Source: an uncultured Oscillospiraceae bacterium (GTDB lineage Bacteria; Bacillota; Clostridia; Oscillospirales; Acutalibacteraceae). From it: a stretch of DNA of 50,220 bases. The first letter of the stretch is position 1, and every line of letters begins with the position of its first letter. The stretch lies in NCBI GenBank assembly GCA_900547305.1, contig URGH01000011.1, positions 1-50,220 of the forward strand. Direction: 5' to 3'. A program made the translations under genes and the position numbers. Under the pieces are notes generated by a model. It worked only from the letters and a program-made list of their open reading frames with translations, did not search any database and had not been told where the DNA came from. Below are positions 7,291-16,316 of this stretch, in pieces.

Positions 7291-8679
7291 TTAAAGCCCG
7301 TTTTTCCGCTCGCTTAAGGGTAAATATTCGCGGTGCGGCTGAACGCTCATATAAGCCGGGCGGATAATCTTCCCGGCGTTAAGCAGCTCTTCTATTCTGT
7401 GGGCGCTCCAGCCCGCTATGCGCGCTATTGCGAAAAGCGGGGTGTAAAGCTCGTGCGGCAGCCCCAGCATATCGTAAACAAAGCCGCTGTAAAAGTCTAC
7501 GTTTACACTGACGCCCTTATACATTTTTCTTTCTCCCGCTATTATTTCGGGGGCGAGCCTTTCAACAGCTGAGTAAAGCGCGTATTCGCGGTCAAGCCCC
7601 TTTTCCTCGGAAAGTGACTTTACAAAGCCCTTAAAGACCTCGGCGCGCGGGTCTGAAATCGAATATACCGCGTGACCCACGCCGTAAATAAGCCCTGCTT
7701 TATCAAACACCTCTTTGTGGAGTATCTTTTTAAGGTAAGCGGATATTTCCTCCTCGTCGTTCCAGTCGTGCACATTTTCCTTTATATCGTTAAACATGGC
7801 GCACACCTTTATATTCGCCCCGCCGTGCTTAGGTCCTTTAAGCGAGCCGAGCGCCGCGGCGATGGCAGAATAGGTGTCTGTTCCCGAGGAAGATACAACG
7901 TGGGTTGTAAAGGTGGAGTTGTTACCGCCGCCGTGCTCTGCGTGCAGCACTAATGCAGCGTCAAGCACCTTTGCCTCAAGCGGGGTGTATTTCCCGTCAA
8001 TTCTGAGCATATATAAAATGTTTTCAGCAGTTGAAAGCTCGGCGCGCGGCTCGTGAATAAAAAAGCTGTTGCTGCCGCGCAGATAATAGTCGTAAGAGTG
8101 GTAGCCGTATACCGAAAGCAGCGGAAATCTTGCAATAAGCTGTAAGCACTGGCGCAAAACATTGGGAATTGAAGTGTCCTCCGTGTTGGTATCGTATGAA
8201 TAAAGGGTCAGAACGCTGCGCGCCAGTGAATTCATCATATTGGCAGAGGGCGCTTTCATAATAATATCCCTTACAAACGAACCGGGTAAAGTGCGGTATG
8301 AGGAGAGTAGGGAACAGAAGTCTTTCAGCTGCTCTGCGTTCGGCAGGCTTGCGAAAAGCAGAAGATACACTACTTCTTCAAAGCCGAAGCGTCCGTCCCT
8401 TATAAAGCCGGCGACCAGCTGCTCAACGTCGTAGCCCCTGTAATAAAGCTTGCCGCGGCAGGGGACTTCCTCGCCGTTTACAATTTTTTTGGAGACTATT
8501 TCGGATATTTCGGTAAGCCCCGTAAGCACGCCTTTACCGTTTAAGTCTCTCAGCCCCCTGTTTACTTTATGTTCAATATATAACTGCGGCTCAATGCGGC
8601 AGTTATCGGTGCAGAGGGACGAATATTTAAGTATTTTGGTCGTTATGTCGTTACCCGCGTAGCTTTTATTTCCGCTCAT
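7291..8679 (-). CDS. Citrate synthase (Si type)
   Basis: A 462-residue citrate/2-methylcitrate synthase family protein that condenses oxaloacetate with acetyl-CoA in the cytoplasm. The two active-site His regions are visible as HAEHGGGNNSTF and GVGHAVYSISDPRAE. The C-terminal NVDFYSGFVYDMLG carries the catalytic Asp. It is about 30 residues longer than short bacterial forms because of an N-terminal extension, as in many clostridial homologues. ATG 8679 has AAGGAAG 7 nt upstream. No other TCA genes are nearby, so a role in the oxidative branch for glutamate synthesis is inference. 2-Methylcitrate synthase activity cannot be excluded. Confidence 0.9.
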   Translation of the reverse strand: MSGNKSYAGNDITTKILKYSSLCTDNCRIEPQLYIEHKVNRGLRDLNGKGVLTGLTEISEIVSKKIVNGEEVPCRGKLYYRGYDVEQLVAGFIRDGRFGFEEVVYLLLFASLPNAEQLKDFCSLLSSYRTLPGSFVRDIIMKAPSANMMNSLARSVLTLYSYDTNTEDTSIPNVLRQCLQLIARFPLLSVYGYHSYDYYLRGSNSFFIHEPRAELSTAENILYMLRIDGKYTPLEAKVLDAALVLHAEHGGGNNSTFTTHVVSSSGTDTYSAIAAALGSLKGPKHGGANIKVCAMFNDIKENVHDWNDEEEISAYLKKILHKEVFDKAGLIYGVGHAVYSISDPRAEVFKGFVKSLSEEKGLDREYALYSAVERLAPEIIAGERKMYKGVSVNVDFYSGFVYDMLGLPHELYTPLFAIARIAGWSAHRIEELLNAGKIIRPAYMSVQPHREYLPLSERKNGL

Positions 8680-8803
8680 ACCATCACTTCCTTAATAAAA
8701 TTTTATATTTTTATTCTACCATAAAATGCCGAAATAAATTTGAACCGACTGTTAATTTTAAAATGTTGATTTTTTAAGAAAAAATGAATTTTTAAAAAAA
8801 GTG

Positions 8804-8832
8804 ATGACATAGCAATTAAATAATGGTATAAT
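8804..8832 (+). promoter_or_regulatory. Promoter of the polA operon
   Basis: ATGACA at 8804-8809, a 17-bp spacer and TATAAT at 8827-8832, with TG one base before the -10. The leader to the TTG start of polA is about 25 nt and contains GGGGGAAG. Confidence 0.75.
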
Positions 8833-8864
8833 AATTCCATATATGTAAAAGGGGGAAGTATGCC

Positions 8865-11393
8865 TTGAAGCTGCTCGCGATTGACGGCAACAGTATTATA
8901 AACCGCGCGTTTTACGGGATAAAGCTGCTCACCGCAAAGGACGGTACTTACACAAACGCGGTGTACGGCTTTATAAATATATTGAACCGATTGACAGAGC
9001 TTGAAAAGCCCGAGGGCGTAGCGGTGGCTTTCGACCTTAAAGCGCCTACCTTCCGCCATAAAAAATATGCGGAGTATAAAGCGGGCAGAAAGGGTATGCC
9101 CGAAGAACTGGCGCAGCAAATGCCGATTATGAAAGAGTGGCTGACCTTAGCGGGCTATACCTGCATAGAGTGCGAGACCTACGAGGCGGACGATATTTTA
9201 GGCACGCTTGCCGCTCTTTGCGAAAAGAGCGGGAACGAGTGCGTTATAGCCACGGGCGACCGCGATTCATTACAGCTGGTTTCAGATACCACAAGGGTTT
9301 TGCTTGCCGCAACCAAAATGGGCAAGCCCGAAATTATAAATTACGATAAAGCGGCACTTTTTGAGCGCTATGGGCTTACCCCGCCCGAGATGATAGAACT
9401 TAAAAGCCTTATGGGAGACTCATCGGATAATATTCCCGGTGTGGCGGGCGTGGGCGAAAAGACCGCGACCGACCTTATAACCCGTTTTCACAGCATAGAT
9501 AATATTTACGAAAGCCTTGAAACGCTCGATATTAAAGAGAGCGTGCGCAAAAAGCTGGAGGCGGGGCGCGAAAGCGCGTATTTAAGCCGCGAGCTCGGCA
9601 CCATATGCCGCGAGGCTCCCATAAATACCGATATTTCGCAATACAAAATAAAACCGCGGAATGACGCGGAGTTAGCGCGGCTTATGACCCGACTTGAATT
9701 TTTCAAGCTTATGGAAAAAATGGGGCTGAAGCCCGATAATTCGGGTATGCAGCTATGTCTTGATATGTCGGACAAAAAAATCTTTAAATTTATAAAAACC
9801 GCCGATATTAAGAATAAGGCGGATATATATATTGAGGACGAAAAAATCGCGGCGGTATCGGGCGATACGGTCACGGTTATATCCGACAGCGGGCTTGAAA
9901 AGCTGCTTAATGACGGCGGCATAAAAAAGCGTGTTCATGATTTTAAAAATTTAAGCAAGAAATACCCCGATATTGCGGGCGTGCGCTTTGATACAATGCT
10001 TGCGGCGTATCTTTGCAATCCGTCGGCTTCCTCCTATGCGACTGACAGAATAATTGCCGAATACGCGCCCTATGAGCCTGAAATTGAGGGCGAAACCGAC
10101 GAGCTTATTAAAAACGCCTGCCTTTTCTCGCTTGCCTGCGATACACTGGAAAACGAGCTTGAAAAAACGGGGCAAAAAAAGCTTTTTGATGAAATTGAGC
10201 TGCCGTTGGCAAGGGTGCTCGGCGAAATGGAGCTTTGCGGCTTTTCGGCGGACGTAAACGGGCTTAAAGCCTTATCGAGTGAGCTTGATACCCGCATAAA
10301 ATCGCTTGAAAGCGAGATATATTCGCTTGTGGGGTATGAGTTTAACTTAAATTCACCAAAGCAGCTGGGCGTGGCGCTTTTTGAAAAGCTGGGGCTGCCC
10401 GCCAAAAAGAAGACCAAAAGCGGCTACAGCACGGGCGCAGAGGTGCTCGAAAGCCTTAAAAACGAGCACCCCGCGGTATCGCTGCTGCTTAATTACCGTC
10501 AGTTGGCAAAGCTTAAATCCACCTATGCCGACGGCTTGCAGGACTGCATAGCAGAGGACGGCAGAATACACTCCACCTTTAACCAAACAGAGGCGCGCAC
10601 GGGCAGAATAAGCTCGCTTGAGCCGAACCTGCAAAATATTCCCGTAAGAACGGCAGAGGGCAGGCGGCTGCGCGAGTATTTTAACGCGCCCGCAGGCAGA
10701 GTTCTTTGCGACGCTGACTATTCGCAGATTGAGCTAAGAGTGCTTGCGAGTATGTCGGAAGATACTAATATGATAAACGCTTTCGGCAGCGGAACGGATA
10801 TTCACACCGTTACCGCCTCGCAGGTTTTCGGGCTGCCACAGGATATGATAACCCCGGAACTTCGCAGCCGCGCAAAGGCGGTTAATTTCGGCATTGTGTA
10901 CGGAATAGGCGCGTTTTCGCTTTCAAAGGATATAGGCGTTACAAGGGCTGAGGCGGACAGATACATTAAAAGCTATTTGGCGGCGTACCCCGGCGTTGCG
11001 GCGTATATGGAAAAAGCGATTGAGGACGCAAAGAAAAACGGCTACGTTACCACGCTTTACGGCAGGCGGCGCTATATACCCGAGCTTTCAAACTCAAACG
11101 GAAATATGCGGGCTTTCGGGGAGCGGGTTGCAAGAAACGCGCCTATACAGGGCACGGCGGCGGATATTATAAAAATAGCTATGATAAGGGTATCGCGCAG
11201 CCTTAAAGATGAATTCCCCACGGCAAGGCTTATTTTGCAGGTGCACGACGAGTTGATTGTGGAGTGCGATGAAAAGGACGCCGAGGGCGTTTGCGCGCTG
11301 CTTGAAAGAGAAATGGAAAGCGCCGCCGATTTAGCGGTAAGGCTTACCGCCGAGGCGCATTTCGGAAAAACTTGGTTAGAGGCGAAGGCTTAA
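8865..11393 (+). CDS. polA: DNA polymerase I
   Basis: An 842-residue family A polymerase for Okazaki fragment processing and repair. Residues 1-260 form the 5'-3' exonuclease (AIDGNSIINRAFYG, EADDILGTLA, DSSDNIPGVAGVGEKTA). The middle 290-450 has the 3'-5' exonuclease fold, but the DxE metal site is not evident, as in other Firmicutes. The polymerase domain shows motif A DADYSQIELRVLA, motif B RSRAKAVNFGIVYGIG and motif C LQVHDELIVE. The start is TTG at 8865, 6 nt after GGGGGAAG; the ATG at 8860 is out of frame and runs into a stop. The stop TAA abuts the next ATG directly, so the downstream genes are probably coupled. Confidence 0.96.
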   Translation: MKLLAIDGNSIINRAFYGIKLLTAKDGTYTNAVYGFINILNRLTELEKPEGVAVAFDLKAPTFRHKKYAEYKAGRKGMPEELAQQMPIMKEWLTLAGYTCIECETYEADDILGTLAALCEKSGNECVIATGDRDSLQLVSDTTRVLLAATKMGKPEIINYDKAALFERYGLTPPEMIELKSLMGDSSDNIPGVAGVGEKTATDLITRFHSIDNIYESLETLDIKESVRKKLEAGRESAYLSRELGTICREAPINTDISQYKIKPRNDAELARLMTRLEFFKLMEKMGLKPDNSGMQLCLDMSDKKIFKFIKTADIKNKADIYIEDEKIAAVSGDTVTVISDSGLEKLLNDGGIKKRVHDFKNLSKKYPDIAGVRFDTMLAAYLCNPSASSYATDRIIAEYAPYEPEIEGETDELIKNACLFSLACDTLENELEKTGQKKLFDEIELPLARVLGEMELCGFSADVNGLKALSSELDTRIKSLESEIYSLVGYEFNLNSPKQLGVALFEKLGLPAKKKTKSGYSTGAEVLESLKNEHPAVSLLLNYRQLAKLKSTYADGLQDCIAEDGRIHSTFNQTEARTGRISSLEPNLQNIPVRTAEGRRLREYFNAPAGRVLCDADYSQIELRVLASMSEDTNMINAFGSGTDIHTVTASQVFGLPQDMITPELRSRAKAVNFGIVYGIGAFSLSKDIGVTRAEADRYIKSYLAAYPGVAAYMEKAIEDAKKNGYVTTLYGRRRYIPELSNSNGNMRAFGERVARNAPIQGTAADIIKIAMIRVSRSLKDEFPTARLILQVHDELIVECDEKDAEGVCALLEREMESAADLAVRLTAEAHFGKTWLEAKA

Positions 11394-12239
11394 ATGAAGG
11401 TTTTATTTGTTTGCACGGGAAACACCTGCCGCAGCCCTATGGCAGAGGGGTATCTACACTCAAAGCAGCTGCCCGGCGTTACCGTGGAGAGCCGCGGTCT
11501 TGCGGCGAACGGCGCGGGTGTGAGCGCTAATTCGCGCATTGCCTGCGCGGAAAAGGGAATAGATATAAGCGGGCATATATCAAGGCAGATAACCGCGGAG
11601 GACGCAGCGGCGGCAGATAAAATAATATGCCTTTCCCCCTCGCATAAAGCGGCGCTTTTAAGCGCGGGGGTGCAGGGCGGCAAGCTGTTTTTATTAGGCG
11701 GCGGCATTTCCGACCCATACGGCGGGGATATTGAAATTTACAGAAAATGCCGAGATGAAATATTCACGGCGATAGATAAGCTGATAGCGGACGGTTTTTT
11801 TGCCGATTTTAAAATATTACCTATGGAGCAGCGCCACACGGCGGCTGTGGCAAAGCTTGAAAAGGACTGTTTCTCGGAGCCTTGGAGTAATGATAGCATA
11901 CGCGAGGCGGCAGAGCGCGGCACCGAATTTTTCGTTGCCGAAAATGCGGAGCACCTGCTCGGCTACATAGGCATAAAGTCGGTGCTTGACGAGGGGTATA
12001 TTACCAACGTGGCGGTTTTTCCGCAGTACCGCAAAAAGGGCGTTGCCACCGCGCTTATAAAGCGGGTGTTTGAGCTGGCGCGGGAAAAAAAGCTTGCCTT
12101 TGTAAGCCTTGAGGTGCGGTTATCAAACAGCAATGCAATAGCCCTTTACGAAAAAGCGGGCTTTAAAGAAGAGGGGCGGCGGAAAAACTTCTACCGCAAC
12201 CCGCGCGAGGACGCGCTTATTATGACAAAGAGGTTTTAA
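11394..12239 (+). CDS. Fusion: YwlE-like protein-arginine phosphatase + RimI acetyltransferase
   Basis: One 281-residue frame encodes two enzymes. Residues 1-137 are a low-molecular-weight phosphatase: the P-loop VCTGNTCRS holds Cys7 and Arg13, and DPYGG holds the general acid Asp107. Thr at position 11 of the loop is what gives Bacillus YwlE its preference for phosphoarginine, so a protein-arginine phosphatase is favoured over a tyrosine phosphatase. Residues about 140-281 are a GNAT domain of the RimI type (FPQYRKKGVATALI for acetyl-CoA binding, NFYRNPREDALIM at the end), which acetylates the N-terminus of ribosomal protein S18. It starts at the base after the polA stop and lies 7 bp before tsaD. 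RimI next to tsaD is common; the phosphatase fusion is the odd part. Confidence 0.88.
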   Translation: MKVLFVCTGNTCRSPMAEGYLHSKQLPGVTVESRGLAANGAGVSANSRIACAEKGIDISGHISRQITAEDAAAADKIICLSPSHKAALLSAGVQGGKLFLLGGGISDPYGGDIEIYRKCRDEIFTAIDKLIADGFFADFKILPMEQRHTAAVAKLEKDCFSEPWSNDSIREAAERGTEFFVAENAEHLLGYIGIKSVLDEGYITNVAVFPQYRKKGVATALIKRVFELAREKKLAFVSLEVRLSNSNAIALYEKAGFKEEGRRKNFYRNPREDALIMTKRF

Positions 12240-12246
12240 TTCTTTT

Positions 12247-13254
12247 ATGAAAATATTAGCTATTGAAAGCTCCTGCGATGAAACCGCCGCGGCGGTCACC
12301 GAGGGGCGGGAAGTACTTTCAAATATAGTAGCTACGCAAATAGCCGAGCATAAGATTTACGGCGGCGTTGTACCCGAGATTGCCTCCAGGCGGCATACCG
12401 AGGCTATATCCGCTGTAGCAGACGAGGCACTGAAAGCGGCGAATATCGGGTATAATGATATCGACGCGGCAGCGGTTACCTTTGCCCCCGGGCTTATAGG
12501 GGCGCTGCTTGTGGGCGTTAATTTTGCAAAGGGGCTTGCAATGGCGCTTAATAAACCGCTTATACCCGTGCACCATTTGCGCTCGCACATAGCGGCGAAT
12601 TACATTTCGCACCCTGAACTTAAGCCCCCGTTTCTTTGCCTTTTGGTATCGGGAGGGAACACGGTTTTAGCGGAGGTTACCGATTATACTAAATTTAAAA
12701 TAATAGGCGAAACGCAGGATGACGCGGCGGGTGAGTGCATGGATAAAGCGGCGCGCTGCTTAGGACTTTCTTACCCCGGCGGCGTTAATCTTGATAAAAC
12801 CGCCACCGTGGCGGATACCGAGAAATACCCGCTGCCCCACCCGCACGTTTCCACGGGCGAGTTTGATTTCAGCTTTTCGGGGCTTAAAACCGCGGTTATG
12901 AACCTTGTAAACAACACATCGCAAAAGGGCGGGGAAATAGATGTTCCCGTGCTTTGCGCCACGGTAAGGCAGCGGGTGTGCGATATGCTGATATCTGCAA
13001 CGCTTGCCGCGGCGGAGAAAACAGGCTTTAAAACAATAGCGGTTGCGGGCGGCGTTTCGGCAAACAGCGAGCTGCGCGCAAGGCTTAAAGCGGAGTGCGA
13101 AAAAAAGGGGCTTACACTTTACTACCCCGAGCTTAAATATTGCGGCGATAATGCGGCAATGGTGGGCGTGCAGGCGTATTACGAATTTAAGGACGGCAAC
13201 ACAGCGGGAGCAGAATTAAACGCCGCCGCTACTATGCCGATAAATTACAGATAA
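12247..13254 (+). CDS. tsaD: tRNA N6-adenosine threonylcarbamoyltransferase
   Basis: A 335-residue Kae1/TsaD protein, the catalytic subunit that transfers the threonylcarbamoyl group to A37 of ANN-decoding tRNAs. The start MKILAIESSCDETAAAV and the metal-binding HxxxH at residues 110-114 (HLRSH) are diagnostic. The ATP-site motifs VSGGNT and AGGVSANSELR follow. TsaD works with TsaB and TsaE on the product of TsaC; none of these partners is in the window. It starts 7 bp after the phosphatase-RimI fusion. Length is that of the family. Confidence 0.95.
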   Translation: MKILAIESSCDETAAAVTEGREVLSNIVATQIAEHKIYGGVVPEIASRRHTEAISAVADEALKAANIGYNDIDAAAVTFAPGLIGALLVGVNFAKGLAMALNKPLIPVHHLRSHIAANYISHPELKPPFLCLLVSGGNTVLAEVTDYTKFKIIGETQDDAAGECMDKAARCLGLSYPGGVNLDKTATVADTEKYPLPHPHVSTGEFDFSFSGLKTAVMNLVNNTSQKGGEIDVPVLCATVRQRVCDMLISATLAAAEKTGFKTIAVAGGVSANSELRARLKAECEKKGLTLYYPELKYCGDNAAMVGVQAYYEFKDGNTAGAELNAAATMPINYR

Positions 13255-13272
13255 AAGGAGCTTTGTTTATTT

Positions 13273-14163
13273 ATGGGAAAAACACTTCTTATAGTCAACC
13301 CCTGCTCGGGCAAGGCTAAAATGAAAACCGAGCTTTTAAATGTTGTGAACATACTGTCGGCTGACGGCTCGCTTGTCACCGTTTACCCCACAAAGGCGCG
13401 GGGCGACGCTACTGAGTTTGCAGCCGGCGTAAAAGAAAACGAGTATGAAAAAATAGTGGTCTGCGGCGGCGACGGCACCTTAAACGAGGTTATAACGGGA
13501 ATTATGCGGTCGGGTATTGCCTGCACCCTCGGTTACATTCCCTCGGGCACGCTTAACGAGTGGTCATCGGGGCTGCAAATTTCCCGTAGCATTAAAAGAG
13601 CGGCGGAGGATATTACCACCGGCAAAAAAATACGCCTTGATATAGGCAAATTCGGGGATAAATATTTCTCCTACACCGCGTCCTTCGGCGCGTTTACCGA
13701 CGCTTCGTATTCCGCCCCGCAGGATGTTAAAAACGTGCTGGGTCAGGCGGCGTACTTTTTTGAGGGAATAAAAAGCCTCGGCAATATAAAGCCCATTCAC
13801 CTGAAATTCAAGACCGATACCTACGAGACTGAGGGCGATTTTCTTTTCGGCGCGGTTTCAAACTCAATGTCGGTTGGCGGCATAGTAAAGTTCGATGAAT
13901 CCGCCGTAAAGCTGAACGACGGCGAGTTTGAGGTGCTGCTTATACGCAACCCCGATAATATTTTAAAGCTGCAGCCCATTATAGACGGCATTTTGAAAAA
14001 GGACTTAAACCGCGAGGGCATAGAGTTCTTCACCGCAAAAAGCATTACGGTAACGGGCGGCGCGGGAATATCCTGGACGCTTGACGGCGAGTATGCCGCA
14101 GGCAGCGAGGAAGTCAATATCACCAACCTGCACAACGCTATAGAGCTTATAGTTCCGCAATAA
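13273..14163 (+). CDS. Diacylglycerol/lipid kinase family protein (YegS/DagK-like)
   Basis: A 296-residue member of the DAGK catalytic family. The nucleotide-binding motif VVCGGDGTLNEVI is at about residues 62-74, preceded by LLIVNPCSGKAK. The second lobe ends with WTLDGEY, a conserved feature of DgkB/YegS. The family phosphorylates diacylglycerol or related lipids at the membrane; the exact substrate is not readable. It lies between tsaD and mreB in the same direction with a 24-bp gap to mreB, so co-transcription with the cell-shape genes is likely. AAAGGAG precedes the ATG by about 13 nt. Confidence 0.85.
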   Translation: MGKTLLIVNPCSGKAKMKTELLNVVNILSADGSLVTVYPTKARGDATEFAAGVKENEYEKIVVCGGDGTLNEVITGIMRSGIACTLGYIPSGTLNEWSSGLQISRSIKRAAEDITTGKKIRLDIGKFGDKYFSYTASFGAFTDASYSAPQDVKNVLGQAAYFFEGIKSLGNIKPIHLKFKTDTYETEGDFLFGAVSNSMSVGGIVKFDESAVKLNDGEFEVLLIRNPDNILKLQPIIDGILKKDLNREGIEFFTAKSITVTGGAGISWTLDGEYAAGSEEVNITNLHNAIELIVPQ

Positions 14164-14187
14164 TAAAGATTTTAAGGGAGTTTTGAT

Positions 14188-15207
14188 ATGTTCACCAGAG
14201 ATATAGGGGTAGACTTAGGCACCGCCAATACTCTTGTATGCGTAAAGGGCAAGGGAATTATAATGCGTGAGCCATCCGTTGTGGCTTACGATATAAGAAA
14301 CGACGCGGTGCGCGCCGTGGGTACAGAGGCTAAGGAAATGATAGGCAGAACGCCGGGGTCAATAGTAGCCGTGCGCCCCTTGAAGGACGGGGTTATAGCC
14401 GATTTTGACGTTACCGCCGCAATGCTTAAAAGATTTATACGTCAGGCGCTTAAAGGCTCGGTTTTTTCGCGCGTGCGAATGGTTGTGTGTATTCCCGCAG
14501 GCGTTACCGAGGTTGAAAGCCGCGCGGTTTACGACGCGGCAAAGCAGGCGGGCGCTACCGATGTTGATTTGGTAGAGGAGCCTATGGCGGCGGCGGTAGG
14601 CGCGGGTCTTCCCGTGTGGGACGCCGCGGGCAGTATGGTAGTAGATGTAGGCGGCGGCACAAGCGAGGTTGCGGTTATTTCCCTGGGGGATATTGTAACG
14701 GCGCAATCGGTGCGTATTGCGGGGGACGACCTTGACGAGGCAATTATCGCCTATGTGCGGAAAAAGCACAATTTGCTTATAGGCGAGCGCACCGCCGAGC
14801 AGATTAAAATAGATATAGGCTCCGCTAAGCCCTACGATAACGAGACGTCGGTTGAAATTAAGGGGCGCAACCAGGTGGACGGGCTTCCGAAAAACGTTAT
14901 TATAACGTCGGAGGAGGTGCGCAACGCCATGGCGGACCCGATTTCGCAGATAATTGACACCGTGCGGCTGACCCTTGAAAAAACCCCGCCGGAGCTTGCC
15001 GCCGATATTATTGACCGCGGCATAACCCTTACTGGCGGCGGCGCGCTGCTGCGCGGCTTTGCCGAGCTTATCGCCGAGGAAACGGGCATGCCGGTATCGG
15101 TTGCGGCAAATCCGCTTGACTGCGTGGTTTTGGGCACCGCAAAGCGGCTGGAAGCCGACAGCGGCTTTGATAACTACGTTTTCCGCCGCGGTAAACGTTT
15201 CAGATAA
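14188..15207 (+). CDS. mreB: Rod shape-determining protein MreB/Mbl
   Basis: A 339-residue bacterial actin. Phosphate-1 motif DIGVDLGTANTLVCVKG is at the N-terminus, VEEPMAAAVGAGLP and VVDVGGGTSEVAVISLGD form the connect/phosphate-2 region, and LTGGGALLRGF is the adenosine motif. MreB filaments bind the inner face of the membrane and position the elongation machinery made by the next genes, MreC, MreD and PBP2. A GGGAG Shine-Dalgarno is 9 nt upstream. MreB and Mbl cannot be separated by eye; the position before mreC favours the mreB name. Confidence 0.94.
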   Translation: MFTRDIGVDLGTANTLVCVKGKGIIMREPSVVAYDIRNDAVRAVGTEAKEMIGRTPGSIVAVRPLKDGVIADFDVTAAMLKRFIRQALKGSVFSRVRMVVCIPAGVTEVESRAVYDAAKQAGATDVDLVEEPMAAAVGAGLPVWDAAGSMVVDVGGGTSEVAVISLGDIVTAQSVRIAGDDLDEAIIAYVRKKHNLLIGERTAEQIKIDIGSAKPYDNETSVEIKGRNQVDGLPKNVIITSEEVRNAMADPISQIIDTVRLTLEKTPPELAADIIDRGITLTGGGALLRGFAELIAEETGMPVSVAANPLDCVVLGTAKRLEADSGFDNYVFRRGKRFR

Positions 15208-15228
15208 AATAATTTTGGAGGGCGAAAA

Positions 15229-16077
15229 ATGCGATTTTTCTTTCGCAGCCGTCAATTTAAAATAATAATAGCCACTGCGGCGGCGCTTATAGCCGTTTCG
15301 GTAATATTCGCCTTTTTCGGCAGCAGAATGTCGCCGCAGGCGGATATTATGGGCACTCTTACCGCGCCCTTCCGCTCGGCGGCGGAAAAGGTGACCGGTG
15401 CGGTTTCCGATTTTATTAACGCCTACTCAAAGGGCGAGCAGTTGGCGCTTGAAAACGCCGAGCTTAAAAGCGAGGCGGCCGAGCTTAAAAAGAAGCTTGC
15501 CGAATACGAGCAGGCGGTGGAGCAAAACGAGTTTTACAAAAACTACCTTGAAATAAAGGACGACCACAAGGACTTTAAGTTCACCCCCGCAACCCTAATT
15601 TCGCGCGACCGCGAGGACCCCTACAATGGCTTTGTTATAAACAAGGGCTCTGTAAACGGCGTTGCGGCGCATGACCCGGTAATAACCGAGGAGGGGCTGG
15701 TGGGCTACATAGGCGAGGTGGGGCTTACCTCCTCAAAGGTAGTAACCATTTTAAGCGCGGAATTAACCGCCGGCGCGCTTGATAACCGCACCAACGATTC
15801 GGGCATAGTATCGGGCACGGTGGAGCTTGCCAAAAAGGGCGAGACTAAATTTTTCAACCTTTCGCGCACCTGCAATATCGCCGTGGGCGATTACGCCGTA
15901 ACCTCGGGCGAGGGGGTATTCCCCGCAGGGCTTTTAATAGGCACTATACAGGCGATTGGCAGCGATAAATACAATACTTCGATTTATGCCGATATAAAGC
16001 CCTTTGCGGATATTGATAACCTTAAAAACGTTATGGTTATAACCGAGTTCAGCGGGCAGGGGGAGATAGGGAAATAA
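15229..16077 (+). CDS. mreC: Rod shape-determining protein MreC
   Basis: A 282-residue MreC. A short basic N-terminus and one transmembrane helix (about residues 9-31) are followed by a coiled coil (about 62-100, ENAELKSEAAELKKKLAEYE) and the extracellular double beta-barrel domain (SRDREDPYNGFVINKGS, VGYIGEVG). It bridges MreB/MreD to penicillin-binding proteins on the outer face. Shine-Dalgarno GGAGG precedes the ATG. A 240-bp repeat-bearing gap separates it from mreD, which usually follows directly. Confidence 0.93.
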   Translation: MRFFFRSRQFKIIIATAAALIAVSVIFAFFGSRMSPQADIMGTLTAPFRSAAEKVTGAVSDFINAYSKGEQLALENAELKSEAAELKKKLAEYEQAVEQNEFYKNYLEIKDDHKDFKFTPATLISRDREDPYNGFVINKGSVNGVAAHDPVITEEGLVGYIGEVGLTSSKVVTILSAELTAGALDNRTNDSGIVSGTVELAKKGETKFFNLSRTCNIAVGDYAVTSGEGVFPAGLLIGTIQAIGSDKYNTSIYADIKPFADIDNLKNVMVITEFSGQGEIGK

Positions 16078-16300
16078 TTCGGAATGCGAAATTATGAATG
16101 CGGAATTTTTTCCCTGAAAAGAATTAAATTTGCAGTAGTAGGGGAATCCAAAGGGGAGTTTGCCCCTTTGGTCATTCAGGAAGGTTCGGAAACCCAATTG
16201 AAAGGGTGTCCGACGGTTCTTTCCCCTATTTCTGTCCGCACAGAAATAGGGTGCCCTGCGCGGCACGAGCGCAAAAATGTTAGTTTAGCAGCTTTATTTA
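16078..16300. repeat. Hairpin repeats between mreC and mreD
   Basis: No gene is supported. The stretch starts with near-repeats of GGAATGCG/GAATGCGGAATT, then a hairpin CCAAAGGGG-AGTTTG-CCCCTTTGG near 16149-16172, then a hairpin CCTATTTCTGT-CCGC-ACAGAAATAGG at 16226-16251. The composition differs from the neighbouring genes. It looks like an extragenic repeat inserted into the mre operon. Confidence 0.55.
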
Positions 16301-16316
16301 AAAAGGAGGAATGGTT

